Position numbers and translations under genes: made by a program | NCBI GenBank assembly: GCA_022706885.1 | Contig: JAKJBR010000002.1 | Location: forward strand, 62,001 to 126,000 | Reading direction: 5' to 3' | From: DUPQ01 sp022706885 | GTDB taxonomy: Bacteria; Bacillota; Clostridia; DUPQ01 | DNA length: 64,000 bases | Shown here: positions 24,035-32,901 of the stretch, piece by piece | Position numbering within the stretch: position 1 is the stretch's first letter | Layout: every line of letters starts with the position of its first letter | The notes under the pieces: model-generated | The model's database searches: none | Told to the model about the DNA's origin: nothing | The model's input: the letters and a program-made list of their open reading frames with translations, nothing else

Positions 24035-25197
24035 AGAAACCCGGAGAATTTATAAGGGAAGAGGTGAGAAACACTCCTCCTTCCGGTATAAGAAAATATT
24101 TCGACATGCTTAGCGGATTGAGTGATGTCATATCTTTAGGAGTGGGGGAGCCGGACTTTGTTACGCCGTGGCAGATCAGAGAATCCGCCATATATTCATT
24201 GGAAAAAGGCAGAACTCACTACACATCCAATACGGGGTTATTAGAGCTCAGACAAGCCGTATGTAATATGCTGAGAAAAAAGTATAATCTGGATTACAAT
24301 CCCTTAAACCAGATAATAATCACGGTAGGGGCATCGGAAGCCATAGATATAGCCATAAGGAGCATAGCGGGATATGGTGATGAAGTTATTATTCCGGAGC
24401 CGTGTTTTGTGGCATATAAAGGATGTGTAAACTTTGCCGGAGCAACGGCGGTACCGTTACAGTTAAAAGAGGAAAACCGTTTTAAGCTGACAGTGGAGCA
24501 GTTAAAGGAGTGTGTAACGAAAAAAACCAAAGCACTCATTCTTGCATACCCCAACAATCCGACCGGTGCCATCATGACAAAGGAAGAGTTGAAGCCCATA
24601 GCCGATTATCTGTCGACAAAAGATATAGTTGTCATATCCGACGAGATATATGCCGACCTCACATACGGAACAAAGCATTTCTCCTTTGCCGAGTTGGAAA
24701 ACATGCACGACAAAGTAATATATGTAAACGGATTTTCCAAATCATATTCCATGACGGGCTGGAGACTGGGATATGTATGCGCACACAAAGATATAGTCGC
24801 CGAGATGCTCAAAATACATCAGTATGCTATAATGTGTGCTCCGTCATTTGTACAGTATGCCGCAATAGATGCTCTGGAACAGTGTGAGACCGATGTGGAA
24901 AAGATGCGAAAACAGTATGATGCAAGAAGAAGATATATATACAACGGACTTATTGAAATAGGTATTGATTGTTTTTTACCGGAAGGTGCCTTTTATGTAT
25001 TCCCCAACATCAAAAAGACCGGACTGACATCCGAGCGGTTCTGCGACAGGTTGCTTATGGAACATAAGGTGCTGGTAGTACCGGGAACGGCATTTTCCTC
25101 AGCCGGAGAGGGCTATTTCCGTGCGACATACGCCAGTTCGTTGGAGAATATAAAAGAAGCCCTAAAACGAATGGAAAGGTTTGTAAACACACTTTAA
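24031..25197 (+). CDS. Class I/II aminotransferase (AraT/PatA-like)
   Basis: A 388-residue PLP fold type I aminotransferase. It has LGVGEPDF near 37-44, YPNNPTGA near 171-178, ISDEIYADL near 200-208 and the PLP-lysine motif NGFSKSYSMTGWRLGY near 233-248. The closest type by motif is the aspartate/aromatic aminotransferase subgroup I-gamma common in Firmicutes. The specific amino donor cannot be read. The start GTG overlaps the lrp stop; the stop overlaps the prfB start (TAATG). Confidence 0.87.
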   Translation: MKKPGEFIREEVRNTPPSGIRKYFDMLSGLSDVISLGVGEPDFVTPWQIRESAIYSLEKGRTHYTSNTGLLELRQAVCNMLRKKYNLDYNPLNQIIITVGASEAIDIAIRSIAGYGDEVIIPEPCFVAYKGCVNFAGATAVPLQLKEENRFKLTVEQLKECVTKKTKALILAYPNNPTGAIMTKEELKPIADYLSTKDIVVISDEIYADLTYGTKHFSFAELENMHDKVIYVNGFSKSYSMTGWRLGYVCAHKDIVAEMLKIHQYAIMCAPSFVQYAAIDALEQCETDVEKMRKQYDARRRYIYNGLIEIGIDCFLPEGAFYVFPNIKKTGLTSERFCDRLLMEHKVLVVPGTAFSSAGEGYFRATYASSLENIKEALKRMERFVNTL

Positions 25198-26309
25198 TGA
25201 TTGATATTAATGACATAAGAAATCAATTGGAGGAAATAAAGGAGCAATCGGATAAGCTCATATTGAGTCTGGATTCCGACAGCGCAAGAGAAGAGATAGC
25301 AGCTCTTGAGAAAGAGACTGTAAAAGAAGATTTTTGGCAGGATAACGAGAACTCGCAAAAAGTGCTTCAAAGAATCAAAGTGCTGAAAGACCGTGCGGCA
25401 AAGGCAGCCGATCTGCAAACCAAACTGGATGACTGCTTTATATTGCTTGAGTTCATTGACGAGCATCCCGAAGATGAGGAATTGAGCAATGAGCTTATTG
25501 AAGCTATGGAGCAATTAAACGATACATATACCGAAATACGCATGTACTCTCTGCTTAACGGTACCAATGATAAAAATAACGCATATCTGACATTACATGC
25601 GGGAGCGGGCGGGACCGAAGCCTGTGACTGGGCGGAGATGCTGTTTAGGATGTATACAAGATATTTCGAGCAGAAGGGTTTTAAAGCCACCGTTACCGAT
25701 TATCTTGACGGAGACGGAGCGGGCATAAAATCGGTATCGGTTTATGTGGAAGGCGAATATGCTTACGGTTACTTAAAAAGCGAATCGGGTGTACACAGAC
25801 TGGTCAGAATATCTCCTTTCGATTCGGCGGGAAGAAGACATACTTCCTTTGCATCCTGTGAAGTTATACCGGAGATTTCCGATGAGATAGAGGTAAAGAT
25901 AAAGCCGGAAGATTTGTCCGTAGATACATTCCGTTCCTCGGGAAAGGGCGGACAACATGTCAACAAAACCGATTCGGCGGTGAGGATAACCCATCTTCCC
26001 ACCAATGTTGTTGTAGCCTGTCAGTCGGAAAGGAGCCAGCATCAGAATAGGGATAAAGCCATGAAGATGCTTATGTCCAAACTTATGGAAATAAAGGAAA
26101 GAGAACATAAGGAAAAGATTGAGGACCTTAAGGGAAATCAGATGGATATAGGCTGGGGAAGCCAGATACGGTCTTATGTTTTTTGCCCGTATACCATGGT
26201 AAAAGATCACAGGACCGGTTATGAGACCGGAGATGTGCAGTCGGTTATGGACGGCAATTTAGATGCGTTCATAAACGAATATCTGACGCAGAACCCTGCG
26301 ATAGATTAG
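25197..26309 (+). CDS. prfB: Peptide chain release factor 2, no programmed frameshift
   Basis: This 370-residue protein releases peptides at UGA and UAA codons. It has the SPF anticodon-like motif (RISPFDSAGRRH) and the catalytic GGQ loop (SGKGGQHVNKTDSA). The N-terminal segment KLILSLDSDSAREEIAAL runs through the site where most bacteria need a +1 frameshift at an in-frame UGA. Here the frame is continuous, so RF2 autoregulation by frameshifting is absent. The ATG overlaps the preceding stop by one nt. Confidence 0.95.
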   Translation: MIDINDIRNQLEEIKEQSDKLILSLDSDSAREEIAALEKETVKEDFWQDNENSQKVLQRIKVLKDRAAKAADLQTKLDDCFILLEFIDEHPEDEELSNELIEAMEQLNDTYTEIRMYSLLNGTNDKNNAYLTLHAGAGGTEACDWAEMLFRMYTRYFEQKGFKATVTDYLDGDGAGIKSVSVYVEGEYAYGYLKSESGVHRLVRISPFDSAGRRHTSFASCEVIPEISDEIEVKIKPEDLSVDTFRSSGKGGQHVNKTDSAVRITHLPTNVVVACQSERSQHQNRDKAMKMLMSKLMEIKEREHKEKIEDLKGNQMDIGWGSQIRSYVFCPYTMVKDHRTGYETGDVQSVMDGNLDAFINEYLTQNPAID

Positions 26310-26341
26310 TGATATAAGCGTACTAGTTTGCCCAAAATGTA

Positions 26342-26360
26342 TTTGTGTAGCATACACAAA
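26342..26360. promoter_or_regulatory. Inverted repeat in front of trpS
   Basis: TTTGTGTA-GCA-TACACAAA, a perfect 8-bp inverted repeat 20 nt before the trpS start codon. There is no T run, so an operator or translation-control hairpin is more likely than a terminator. The leader is only 70 nt, too short for a T-box. Confidence 0.4.
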
Positions 26361-26379
26361 GAGAGGAAAGGAGCACTTT

Positions 26380-27378
26380 ATGAAAGATATAGTTTTAACT
26401 GGAGATCGTCCAACCGGACCTTTGCACATAGGACATTATGTAGGTTCGCTTAAAAAAAGAGTGGAAATACAGGAAGAATATGATAAACCTTTTATAATGA
26501 TAGCAGATACACAGGCGCTTACCGATAATGCACACAATCCGAAAAAAGTAAGTGAAAATGTATATGAGGTTGCATTTGATTATCTTGCAGTAGGACTTAA
26601 GCCGGAATTAAACACTTTTTTTATACAATCATTGGTACCGGAACTTGCCGAATTTACGGTATTTTATATGAACTTTGTTACATTAGCCCGATTGAAAAGG
26701 AATCCCACGGTAAAGGATGAAATGCAACAGAAAGGTTTCGGATATAATGTTCCGGTCGGGTTTCTGAATTATCCTATCAGTCAGGTTGCCGATATTACCG
26801 CATTCAAAGCCAATTTAGTACCGGTCGGCGATGACCAATTGCCTATGCTGGAGCAGACAAATGAAGTGGTAAGACATATTAATAATCATTTTAATACCGC
26901 TGTTTTGAGAGAGTGCAAGCCTTTACTTTCCAAAGTATTACGTTTACCCGGTACCGACGGATTAAGTAAAATGGGAAAGTCCATGAATAATGCTATATTT
27001 TTAAATGATGAGCCTGATGTTATAAGCGCGAAGGTAATGAGCATGTATACCGACCCTAATCATATTCGCGTGGAAGACCCGGGAAATGTAGAGATAAATA
27101 CCGTTTTTAAATATCTTGATGCTTTTGACCCTGAGCAGGAAGAGTTGAAGGAATTGAAAGAACACTATAAAAGAGGCGGATTGGGAGATGTTAAACTGAA
27201 GAAACGCTTAAATAATATACTGCAAAACACACTGGAGCCTATAAGACAACGCAGAAAAGAATATGAAGAGAATCCCGAGGAGGTTATGAAACTGCTCAAA
27301 ACCGGAAGCGAGTATGCCAGGTCGGTTGCCGCAAAGACATTGAAAGAACTAAAAGAAGTGTTTACACTCAACTATTAA
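26380..27378 (+). CDS. trpS: Tryptophanyl-tRNA synthetase
   Basis: A 332-residue class I synthetase that charges tRNA-Trp. It carries PLHIGHYVGS (HIGH at 16-19) and the KMSKS counterpart KMGKSMNN near 206-213, along with VGDDQLPMLE. The length fits bacterial TrpS. Strong AAAGGAGC lies before the start. A short inverted repeat occupies the leader. Codon use is a little more AT-rich than that of prfB. Confidence 0.92.
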   Translation: MKDIVLTGDRPTGPLHIGHYVGSLKKRVEIQEEYDKPFIMIADTQALTDNAHNPKKVSENVYEVAFDYLAVGLKPELNTFFIQSLVPELAEFTVFYMNFVTLARLKRNPTVKDEMQQKGFGYNVPVGFLNYPISQVADITAFKANLVPVGDDQLPMLEQTNEVVRHINNHFNTAVLRECKPLLSKVLRLPGTDGLSKMGKSMNNAIFLNDEPDVISAKVMSMYTDPNHIRVEDPGNVEINTVFKYLDAFDPEQEELKELKEHYKRGGLGDVKLKKRLNNILQNTLEPIRQRRKEYEENPEEVMKLLKTGSEYARSVAAKTLKELKEVFTLNY

Positions 27379-27446
27379 TGAGGTTATCGTTAACTATATA
27401 GATTAAGTAAATAAAGGTAGGATAAATAAAGCAGGAAATAACAAGT

Positions 27447-27462
27447 GCAACTTAAAAGTTGC
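27447..27462. promoter_or_regulatory. 16-bp palindrome over the -35 of the MntR-like gene
   Basis: GCAACTT-AA-AAGTTGC, two perfect 7-bp arms overlapping the -35 hexamer at 27459-27464. Its position suits autorepression by the downstream DtxR-type regulator. Confidence 0.5.
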
Positions 27463-27487
27463 TAATAAGTGGCAGATTTGGTAGAAT
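27459..27487 (+). promoter_or_regulatory. Promoter of the DtxR/MntR-family gene
   Basis: TTGCTA (27459-27464), 17-bp spacer, TAGAAT (27482-27487), 40 bp before the start codon. Confidence 0.55.
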
Positions 27488-27527
27488 CATGTTAATCAAT
27501 AAATTCTGATATCAGGGCGGTGTTACT

Positions 27528-27914
27528 ATGAGCGGATTGACGGAATCCATGGAAAACTATTTACGATGTATACACGAACTTTCCTATACCAATAAAGGTG
27601 TGAGACTGACCGATCTTGCGGATAAGATGAAAGTCAGAAAAGCATCCGCAAATAATGCAGTAATGAAATTGTCCAAGTTGGGTTACTGTGCACAGGTAAA
27701 ATACGGACCGATATTTCTTACCGATGCGGGCATTGAAGCCGTAAAAGCCGCAACCGGAAAGCACCTCATAATCGTGAAATTTCTGAAAGACATCTTAATG
27801 GTGGATGAAGAGACCGCAGAAGCGGAAACTACCAAGATAGAGCATCATCTGTCTACAAGCACTGTTTATGCGATGCATCAGCTGCATTCAAAGTTGAAAA
27901 ACAGGCTGGATTAG
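27528..27914 (+). CDS. DtxR/MntR-family metal-dependent regulator
   Basis: A 128-residue regulator. The N-terminal winged helix (about 1-65; TESMENYLRCIHEL, then LADKMKVRKASANNAVMKL) is typical of MntR/DtxR proteins. The dimerisation/metal domain (66-125) includes KHLIIVKFL and EHHLSTSTVYAMHQL, with Glu/His positions suitable for Mn2+ or Fe2+. There is no SH3-like third domain, so it resembles MntR. A palindrome overlaps its own promoter. No transporter gene is adjacent. A possible GGCGGTG ribosome site precedes the start. Confidence 0.82.
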   Translation: MSGLTESMENYLRCIHELSYTNKGVRLTDLADKMKVRKASANNAVMKLSKLGYCAQVKYGPIFLTDAGIEAVKAATGKHLIIVKFLKDILMVDEETAEAETTKIEHHLSTSTVYAMHQLHSKLKNRLD

Positions 27915-27921
27915 GTACGGT

Positions 27922-27951
27922 TTGATTTACTGCCGATATAAATGATATAAT
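27922..27951 (+). promoter_or_regulatory. Promoter of the phoH-pgpH-ybeY-cdd-era operon
   Basis: TTGATT (27922-27927), 18-bp spacer, TATAAT (27946-27951). Transcription would start near 27958, which favours the phoH start at 28000 rather than 27952. Confidence 0.5.
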
Positions 27952-27999
27952 TTGGTGACAGACCGTTTGAGGTTTAAGTTAATTGATACGCGGGAGTTA

Positions 28000-28962
28000 A
28001 TGGAAAGACTTATATATTTTGAAAATTTAAGTGATATGATGAGTGTATTCGGCAGTTCCGATTGCAATCTGAACGTTATCGAGAATATGATGAATGTCTC
28101 CGTAATTGTGCGCGGAAGCGAAGTGAAACTGAAAGGGGAAGCCGAAGAGGTAAACGCTACCGAAAAACTTATATACATGCTCATAGAAATGGCTCAGTCG
28201 GGGGAAGATATAAACAAGCAGAATATAGTATATCTTGCCGACCTTGTAAAAAACGGGAAAGACGAGATATACCAACTGCCTACCGGCTATATATGTCTCA
28301 ATGCTTCGGGAGCACCCATTAAAGCCAAAACCCTGGGGCAGAAGAAATATACCGATGCAATAAAAGAAAACGGTATAACCTTCGGTATAGGTCCTGCAGG
28401 AACCGGTAAAACATTTTTGGCTGTGGCCTGTGCGGTAACGGCTTTTAGAGCAAAAGCGGTAAAAAGAATTATTCTTACAAGACCTGCGGTGGAAGCGGGT
28501 GAGAAACTGGGATTTTTGCCCGGTGATTTACAGTCTAAAATAGATCCCTATTTACGACCGTTGTACGATGCCCTGTTTGAACTGATGGGGCCGGACAATG
28601 TTGCAAGAAACAAAGAAAAAGGGCTAATAGAGATAATACCTTTAGCATATATGAGAGGGCGTACATTGGATGATGCATTCATCATTTTAGATGAAGCCCA
28701 GAATACCACACAGGAACAGATGAAGATGTTTTTAACCAGAATGGGTTTCGGTTCCAAGATGGTTATAAACGGAGACATAACTCAGATTGACCTTCCGAGA
28801 GACAAAAAATCGGGACTTATCACTGCCGTACAAATACTTAAAAACATAGAAGATATCGGCATAGTCAATCTTACTTTTAAAGATGTAGTAAGACATGAGT
28901 TGGTGCAAAAGATAATAAATGCATATGAACGTGCCGAGAGTAAAAAAGGTGAGCGCAAATGA
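28000..28962 (+). CDS. phoH: PhoH-family ATPase (YbeZ type)
   Basis: A P-loop ATPase usually found with ybeY and involved in RNA metabolism. It has GIGPAGTGKT (Walker A), LTRPAVEAGEKLGFLPGD and FIILDEAQNTT (Walker B). The N-terminal region (SVIVRGSEVKLKG) is the usual KH-like part. The start at 28000 has GGGAG before it, aligns with relatives, and lies downstream of the promoter's expected start site; an in-frame TTG/GTG at 27952/27955 without a ribosome site is the alternative (336 residues). It overlaps pgpH by 4 nt. Confidence 0.9.
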   Translation: MERLIYFENLSDMMSVFGSSDCNLNVIENMMNVSVIVRGSEVKLKGEAEEVNATEKLIYMLIEMAQSGEDINKQNIVYLADLVKNGKDEIYQLPTGYICLNASGAPIKAKTLGQKKYTDAIKENGITFGIGPAGTGKTFLAVACAVTAFRAKAVKRIILTRPAVEAGEKLGFLPGDLQSKIDPYLRPLYDALFELMGPDNVARNKEKGLIEIIPLAYMRGRTLDDAFIILDEAQNTTQEQMKMFLTRMGFGSKMVINGDITQIDLPRDKKSGLITAVQILKNIEDIGIVNLTFKDVVRHELVQKIINAYERAESKKGERK

Positions 28963-31112
28963 ACAAAACCAAAGCTGCAAAAAGAGATTTATTTAAGACA
29001 AAACTGTACAGCATTGTAATTCTTCTGTTGGCAATAATGGTTGCGCTATTAGGTATATTGCAAAAGGTGTCCGATGCGGGACATCTGATAGACAGACATA
29101 ACATAGCCACAACCGATATAGTAGCTTCACATGACTACTACGACAAGGAAGCCACAATAGCAAAAGCCAACAAAGCCAAAGACTCGGTAGAACCCATTGC
29201 CGTAAGGATAAATTCGTCACAAGTGGCGTTATATGAAAATATATTCACTTTCTTTGATGTAACCAACCGCTATCGCGAAAAGACTGAGCAACTGTTTCTC
29301 ACTTCGCAGCAATACAATGCGGAAATTGACGGTTTGGTAAAACAGTATACAGGCATGTTGCCGTCAAGCATAAATATCTCGCACAATCTGGCAAAGGCCA
29401 TACTGCAGGATGTTAACAGCACTTCCTATGACAGTTACAAAACGGTAGTCCGTACGCAATTTTCCGTATTTATGGATAAATACATATTTTACGAGAATCT
29501 TGCACAGCATCAGGAAGAATTTGAAGTTGCGGTAAATCAATCGGTTCCCGACAATAATTTAAAAGAGCTTACCGCTGTTCTTAAATCCTATCTGATACAG
29601 ATTAACAGCAGGATAGATACCGGTGCGACGGAAAAGGAACGGCAAAGGGTATATGACGATGTTATAACCAACTCACCCGTATTGATCATGGAAGGGACGG
29701 TTTTATACCAAAAAGGTGAAAAACTGGAGAACGAGGATATATTGGCGCTTTACGAAAGAGGAGTGATTGCCGCATCCGATGAGATGTATATGTATATAGG
29801 GGCTACCGTGCTGTTTTTACTGTGTCTTCTGGCTTCTTTCGCATCGGTAAAAATATACGGACAGACCGTGAGACTTAATCCCAAGTCCATATTCATAATG
29901 GTCATATTGTTCTTTATGGTATATATACCCGCTCTGTATATACCTCATGAATACTATATGTATATCCCGTATTTTCTGTTGCCCATGATGCTCTCCATCC
30001 TTGTATCCGACAACATTTCATATATCTTTTCCGGTCCTATGGCGATATTCTATTGCTACATTGTGGGAGGAGACCTTATATATCTGGCAATTCTGCTTAT
30101 AGGCTCCATAGCCACCATATATTTTGTAAGAAAGACTTCCGCAAGAATAAGACTGGCTATTTCCGGAATAGCATTGGGTGTGATAAATGTCGCTCTATAC
30201 ATGTCATACAAACTTATAACTTCCGATGTAACGATAAGTATTCCCTATCCCGAGATTATAGCTCTGTTTGTCGCATCGGTGGTTTCTTCACTTTTATGCC
30301 TCGGACTGTTGCCGGTATTTGAAGTATTCTTTAACATTGTCACTCCTTTCAAACTTATGGAACTGGCATCTCCCACAAAACCTCTGTTGAAGAGACTTAT
30401 GATGGAAGCTCCCGGGACATATCATCATTCGCTGATGGTGGGTAACCTTGCCGAGGAAGCAGCCGAAGCGATAGGGGCCAACGGTCTTTTAGCCAGAGTC
30501 GGAGCATATTATCATGACATAGGCAAGCTGAACAGACCCGCATTTTTCGGAGAAAATCAATCTTCCAAGACAGGTAATCCTCATAATACGATAACACCGC
30601 AACTGTCGGCCACAATTATAACCGGTCATACTACCGAGGGAGCGGATTTGGCAAAACAGGCTAAACTTCCGCCTTCCATAAGGGATATCATAGTGGAGCA
30701 CCACGGAACGACATTAGTGGAATATTTTTATCATAAAGCTAAGAATGCTTCGGATGAACCGGTTATAGAGGAAGATTACAGATATTCCGGACCCAAACCC
30801 AGAACCAAGGAATCGGCATGTGTCATGCTTGCAGATGCCTGTGAAGCCACTATAAGATCTATGGAAAACACCAATATTATAGAGATTGAAAAGACCATAA
30901 GAAGAGTGGCCAAAACAAAGAGGGATGACGGACAGTTTGACCAATGCGATCTTACATTAAAAGAGCTGGATGAAATACTGTTTGCCTTCATGAAAGTGTT
31001 TACCGGATATTTTCATAAGAGAATAAAATATCCCAATCAGCAGTCGGATGATGCTGTAAAAAGCATGGGCTTGGACCGTAAGGAGGATGACCGGGATGAA
31101 GACGAGGATTGA
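28959..31112 (+). CDS. pgpH: 7TM HD-domain c-di-AMP phosphodiesterase PgpH
   Basis: A 717-residue membrane protein. A transmembrane helix lies at about 18-36, followed by a large extracytoplasmic 7TMR-HDED domain (about 45-270), a cluster of about seven helices (272-470), and a cytoplasmic HD domain (about 485-665) with HHSLMVGNLAEEA, YYHDIGKLNRP (His518-Asp519) and EHHGTTLVEYF. PgpH enzymes hydrolyse cyclic di-AMP, linking osmotic and cell-wall control. The position between phoH and ybeY is conserved in Firmicutes. The 3' end overlaps ybeY by 17 nt. Confidence 0.92.
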   Translation: MNKTKAAKRDLFKTKLYSIVILLLAIMVALLGILQKVSDAGHLIDRHNIATTDIVASHDYYDKEATIAKANKAKDSVEPIAVRINSSQVALYENIFTFFDVTNRYREKTEQLFLTSQQYNAEIDGLVKQYTGMLPSSINISHNLAKAILQDVNSTSYDSYKTVVRTQFSVFMDKYIFYENLAQHQEEFEVAVNQSVPDNNLKELTAVLKSYLIQINSRIDTGATEKERQRVYDDVITNSPVLIMEGTVLYQKGEKLENEDILALYERGVIAASDEMYMYIGATVLFLLCLLASFASVKIYGQTVRLNPKSIFIMVILFFMVYIPALYIPHEYYMYIPYFLLPMMLSILVSDNISYIFSGPMAIFYCYIVGGDLIYLAILLIGSIATIYFVRKTSARIRLAISGIALGVINVALYMSYKLITSDVTISIPYPEIIALFVASVVSSLLCLGLLPVFEVFFNIVTPFKLMELASPTKPLLKRLMMEAPGTYHHSLMVGNLAEEAAEAIGANGLLARVGAYYHDIGKLNRPAFFGENQSSKTGNPHNTITPQLSATIITGHTTEGADLAKQAKLPPSIRDIIVEHHGTTLVEYFYHKAKNASDEPVIEEDYRYSGPKPRTKESACVMLADACEATIRSMENTNIIEIEKTIRRVAKTKRDDGQFDQCDLTLKELDEILFAFMKVFTGYFHKRIKYPNQQSDDAVKSMGLDRKEDDRDEDED

Positions 31113-31587
31113 TATAGAAGGACCGGATGAAGTAACGGCCCTGTTTTCCCGGCCGGTAAAAGAAGTATCGGAAAGCATACTGGCAAGACATGAAACAGAT
31201 GATAAAGACATAACAGTATCTTTTTACCTGGAGTTTGTGGATGATGAATATATGCTTGAGATAAATAAAGCATATAGAAATATTGAAAAGACTACCGATG
31301 TATTGTCTTTTCCCGCACTCAACTGTAAAGAAGGTACTATTGTTTATAACAAATGCGACATTGATTACGAGAATAACGAATTGTTCTTAGGAGATATTTT
31401 AATAGCAACAAGCAAGATATATTCACAGGCGGAAAGTTATAACCACAGTCCGTTACGGGAGTGTGTTTTTCTTGCAAGTCACGGACTGTTGCATCTTCTG
31501 GGCTACGACCATGAAGATAAACAGTCGGAAGCAGTAATGCTTGCAATTCAGGAAGAGGTTCTGAAAGAGTTAAACTATGAAAGATAA
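31096..31587 (+). CDS. ybeY: Endoribonuclease YbeY (16S rRNA maturation)
   Basis: A 163-residue zinc endoribonuclease with the metal motif HGLLHLLGYDHE near the C-terminus and the family segment TTDVLSFP. It acts in rRNA 3' processing and quality control. I chose the ATG at 31096 because AAGGAGG (31080-31086) is nine nt away; the ATG at 31087 touches the ribosome site. It overlaps pgpH before it and cdd after it (11 nt). Confidence 0.92.
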   Translation: MKTRIDIEGPDEVTALFSRPVKEVSESILARHETDDKDITVSFYLEFVDDEYMLEINKAYRNIEKTTDVLSFPALNCKEGTIVYNKCDIDYENNELFLGDILIATSKIYSQAESYNHSPLRECVFLASHGLLHLLGYDHEDKQSEAVMLAIQEEVLKELNYER

Positions 31588-31987
31588 ATATGAAGAATTA
31601 AAACAAAAAGCAAAAGAAGCTGTTAAAAATGCCTATTCACCCTATTCGGATATAAAGATAGGGGCTGCGGTTCTGGCATCAAGCGGGAAGATTTATTCGG
31701 GTGCCAATATTGAAAACTCGTCTTACGGAGCGTCCATATGTGCCGAGCGAACGGCTATTGTAAAGGCAATAAGCGAAAAAGAGCAATCGGTCACCGCTAT
31801 AGCCATAACCGGAGATGTGTTTGACTATGCATATCCGTGCGGGATATGCCGTCAGGTAATGAGCGAATTCATGCAGGAAGATGCTCCTGTTTTCGTAAGC
31901 GGCAATAACCTTGAATGGAAGAGGTACACGCTAAAAGAACTGTTACCCGATGCTTTTGACATTAAGGCGTGGAAAAAAGAGGAGTAG
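31577..31987 (+). CDS. cdd: Cytidine deaminase
   Basis: A 136-residue zinc enzyme that converts cytidine to uridine. The catalytic CAERTA (Cys55, Glu57) and PCGICRQV (Cys88, Cys91) are complete, giving the Cys3-type zinc site, and NIENSSYGASI supplies substrate contacts. In many Firmicutes dgkA lies between ybeY and cdd; it is absent here. The start overlaps the ybeY end by 11 nt, and era begins two nt after the stop. Confidence 0.93.
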   Translation: MKDKYEELKQKAKEAVKNAYSPYSDIKIGAAVLASSGKIYSGANIENSSYGASICAERTAIVKAISEKEQSVTAIAITGDVFDYAYPCGICRQVMSEFMQEDAPVFVSGNNLEWKRYTLKELLPDAFDIKAWKKEE

Positions 31988-31988
31988 T

Positions 31989-32888
31989 ATGGGTTTCAAA
32001 TCAGGATTCGTTACCGTTATAGGAAGACCTAATGTAGGTAAATCCACCCTCATAAATGCTCTTAGCGAAGAAAAGATAAGCATTGTTACACCCAAACCCC
32101 AGACAACAAGAAAAAACATCAAAGCCATATATACCGACGATTTCTGTCAGATGGTTTTTTGCGATACTCCCGGAATTCATGAGCCCAAGACGCGATTGGG
32201 AGAGTATATGGTTAATGCTGCCAAATCGGCATTTGAAGAAACCGATGTGATTATTTTTATTACCGCTTTGCAAAAGGGCGAAAAGATACCTAAGGAGGAT
32301 GTTCACATATTACAACTTCTGTCCGAAGTGAAGAATATACCTAAAATATTTGTTCTGAACAAATGCGATACTATTGACCAACAAACTGCCGTCAGTATTA
32401 TTGCTCTTTATACCGAAAAAGCCGCTTTTGATGAAGTTATAGCAATAAGTGCAAAAGACGGATTTAATATCAAGCCTCTCAAAACCCTCATAATAGACAA
32501 CCTTCCCGAAGGACCTATGTATTATGACAAGGATCAGATAACCGATCAGACCATGAGAGAAATGGCGGAAGAAATGATAAGAGAAAAAATGCTGTATTTT
32601 CTGTCGGAAGAGGTGCCTCACGGTGTGGCCGTGGAAGTGGAAAACTTCCGGCAACGACCGGATATGCAGCTGTATGATATCGATGCAATCATTTACTGTG
32701 AAAAAGAAACTCATAAGGGGATAATAATAGGAAAAGGCGGGGCTATGCTGAAGAAGATAGCAACGCAAGCCAGAAAATCCATGGAGTATTCCTTTGACTG
32801 CAAAGTAAATTTAAAACTGTGGATTAAAGTAAAGAGTGACTGGCGAAACGACAGCAGGATGTTAAATAAATTAGGATATAAATTTTAG
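31989..32888 (+). CDS. era: GTPase Era
   Basis: A 299-residue GTPase that chaperones 16S rRNA and 30S assembly. It has G1 GRPNVGKST (12-20), G3 DTPGIHEPK, G4 NKCD, and a C-terminal KH domain with IIIGKGGAMLKKI. The ATG at 31989 follows AGAGGAGTAGT and begins with the conserved KSGFVTVIGRPN; an upstream start at 31950 lies within cdd. The gene ends 13 bp from the convergent recO. Confidence 0.95.
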   Translation: MGFKSGFVTVIGRPNVGKSTLINALSEEKISIVTPKPQTTRKNIKAIYTDDFCQMVFCDTPGIHEPKTRLGEYMVNAAKSAFEETDVIIFITALQKGEKIPKEDVHILQLLSEVKNIPKIFVLNKCDTIDQQTAVSIIALYTEKAAFDEVIAISAKDGFNIKPLKTLIIDNLPEGPMYYDKDQITDQTMREMAEEMIREKMLYFLSEEVPHGVAVEVENFRQRPDMQLYDIDAIIYCEKETHKGIIIGKGGAMLKKIATQARKSMEYSFDCKVNLKLWIKVKSDWRNDSRMLNKLGYKF

Positions 32889-32901
32889 AAAAGAAGTAAA
32901 C

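Noticed and set aside
24510..24887. 125-residue alternative frame inside the aminotransferase gene
   Set aside because: Cys/Arg-rich shadow without motif, fully inside a conserved PLP enzyme.
26310..26379. T-box leader for trpS
   Set aside because: Only 70 nt are available and no T-box sequence or specifier stem is visible.
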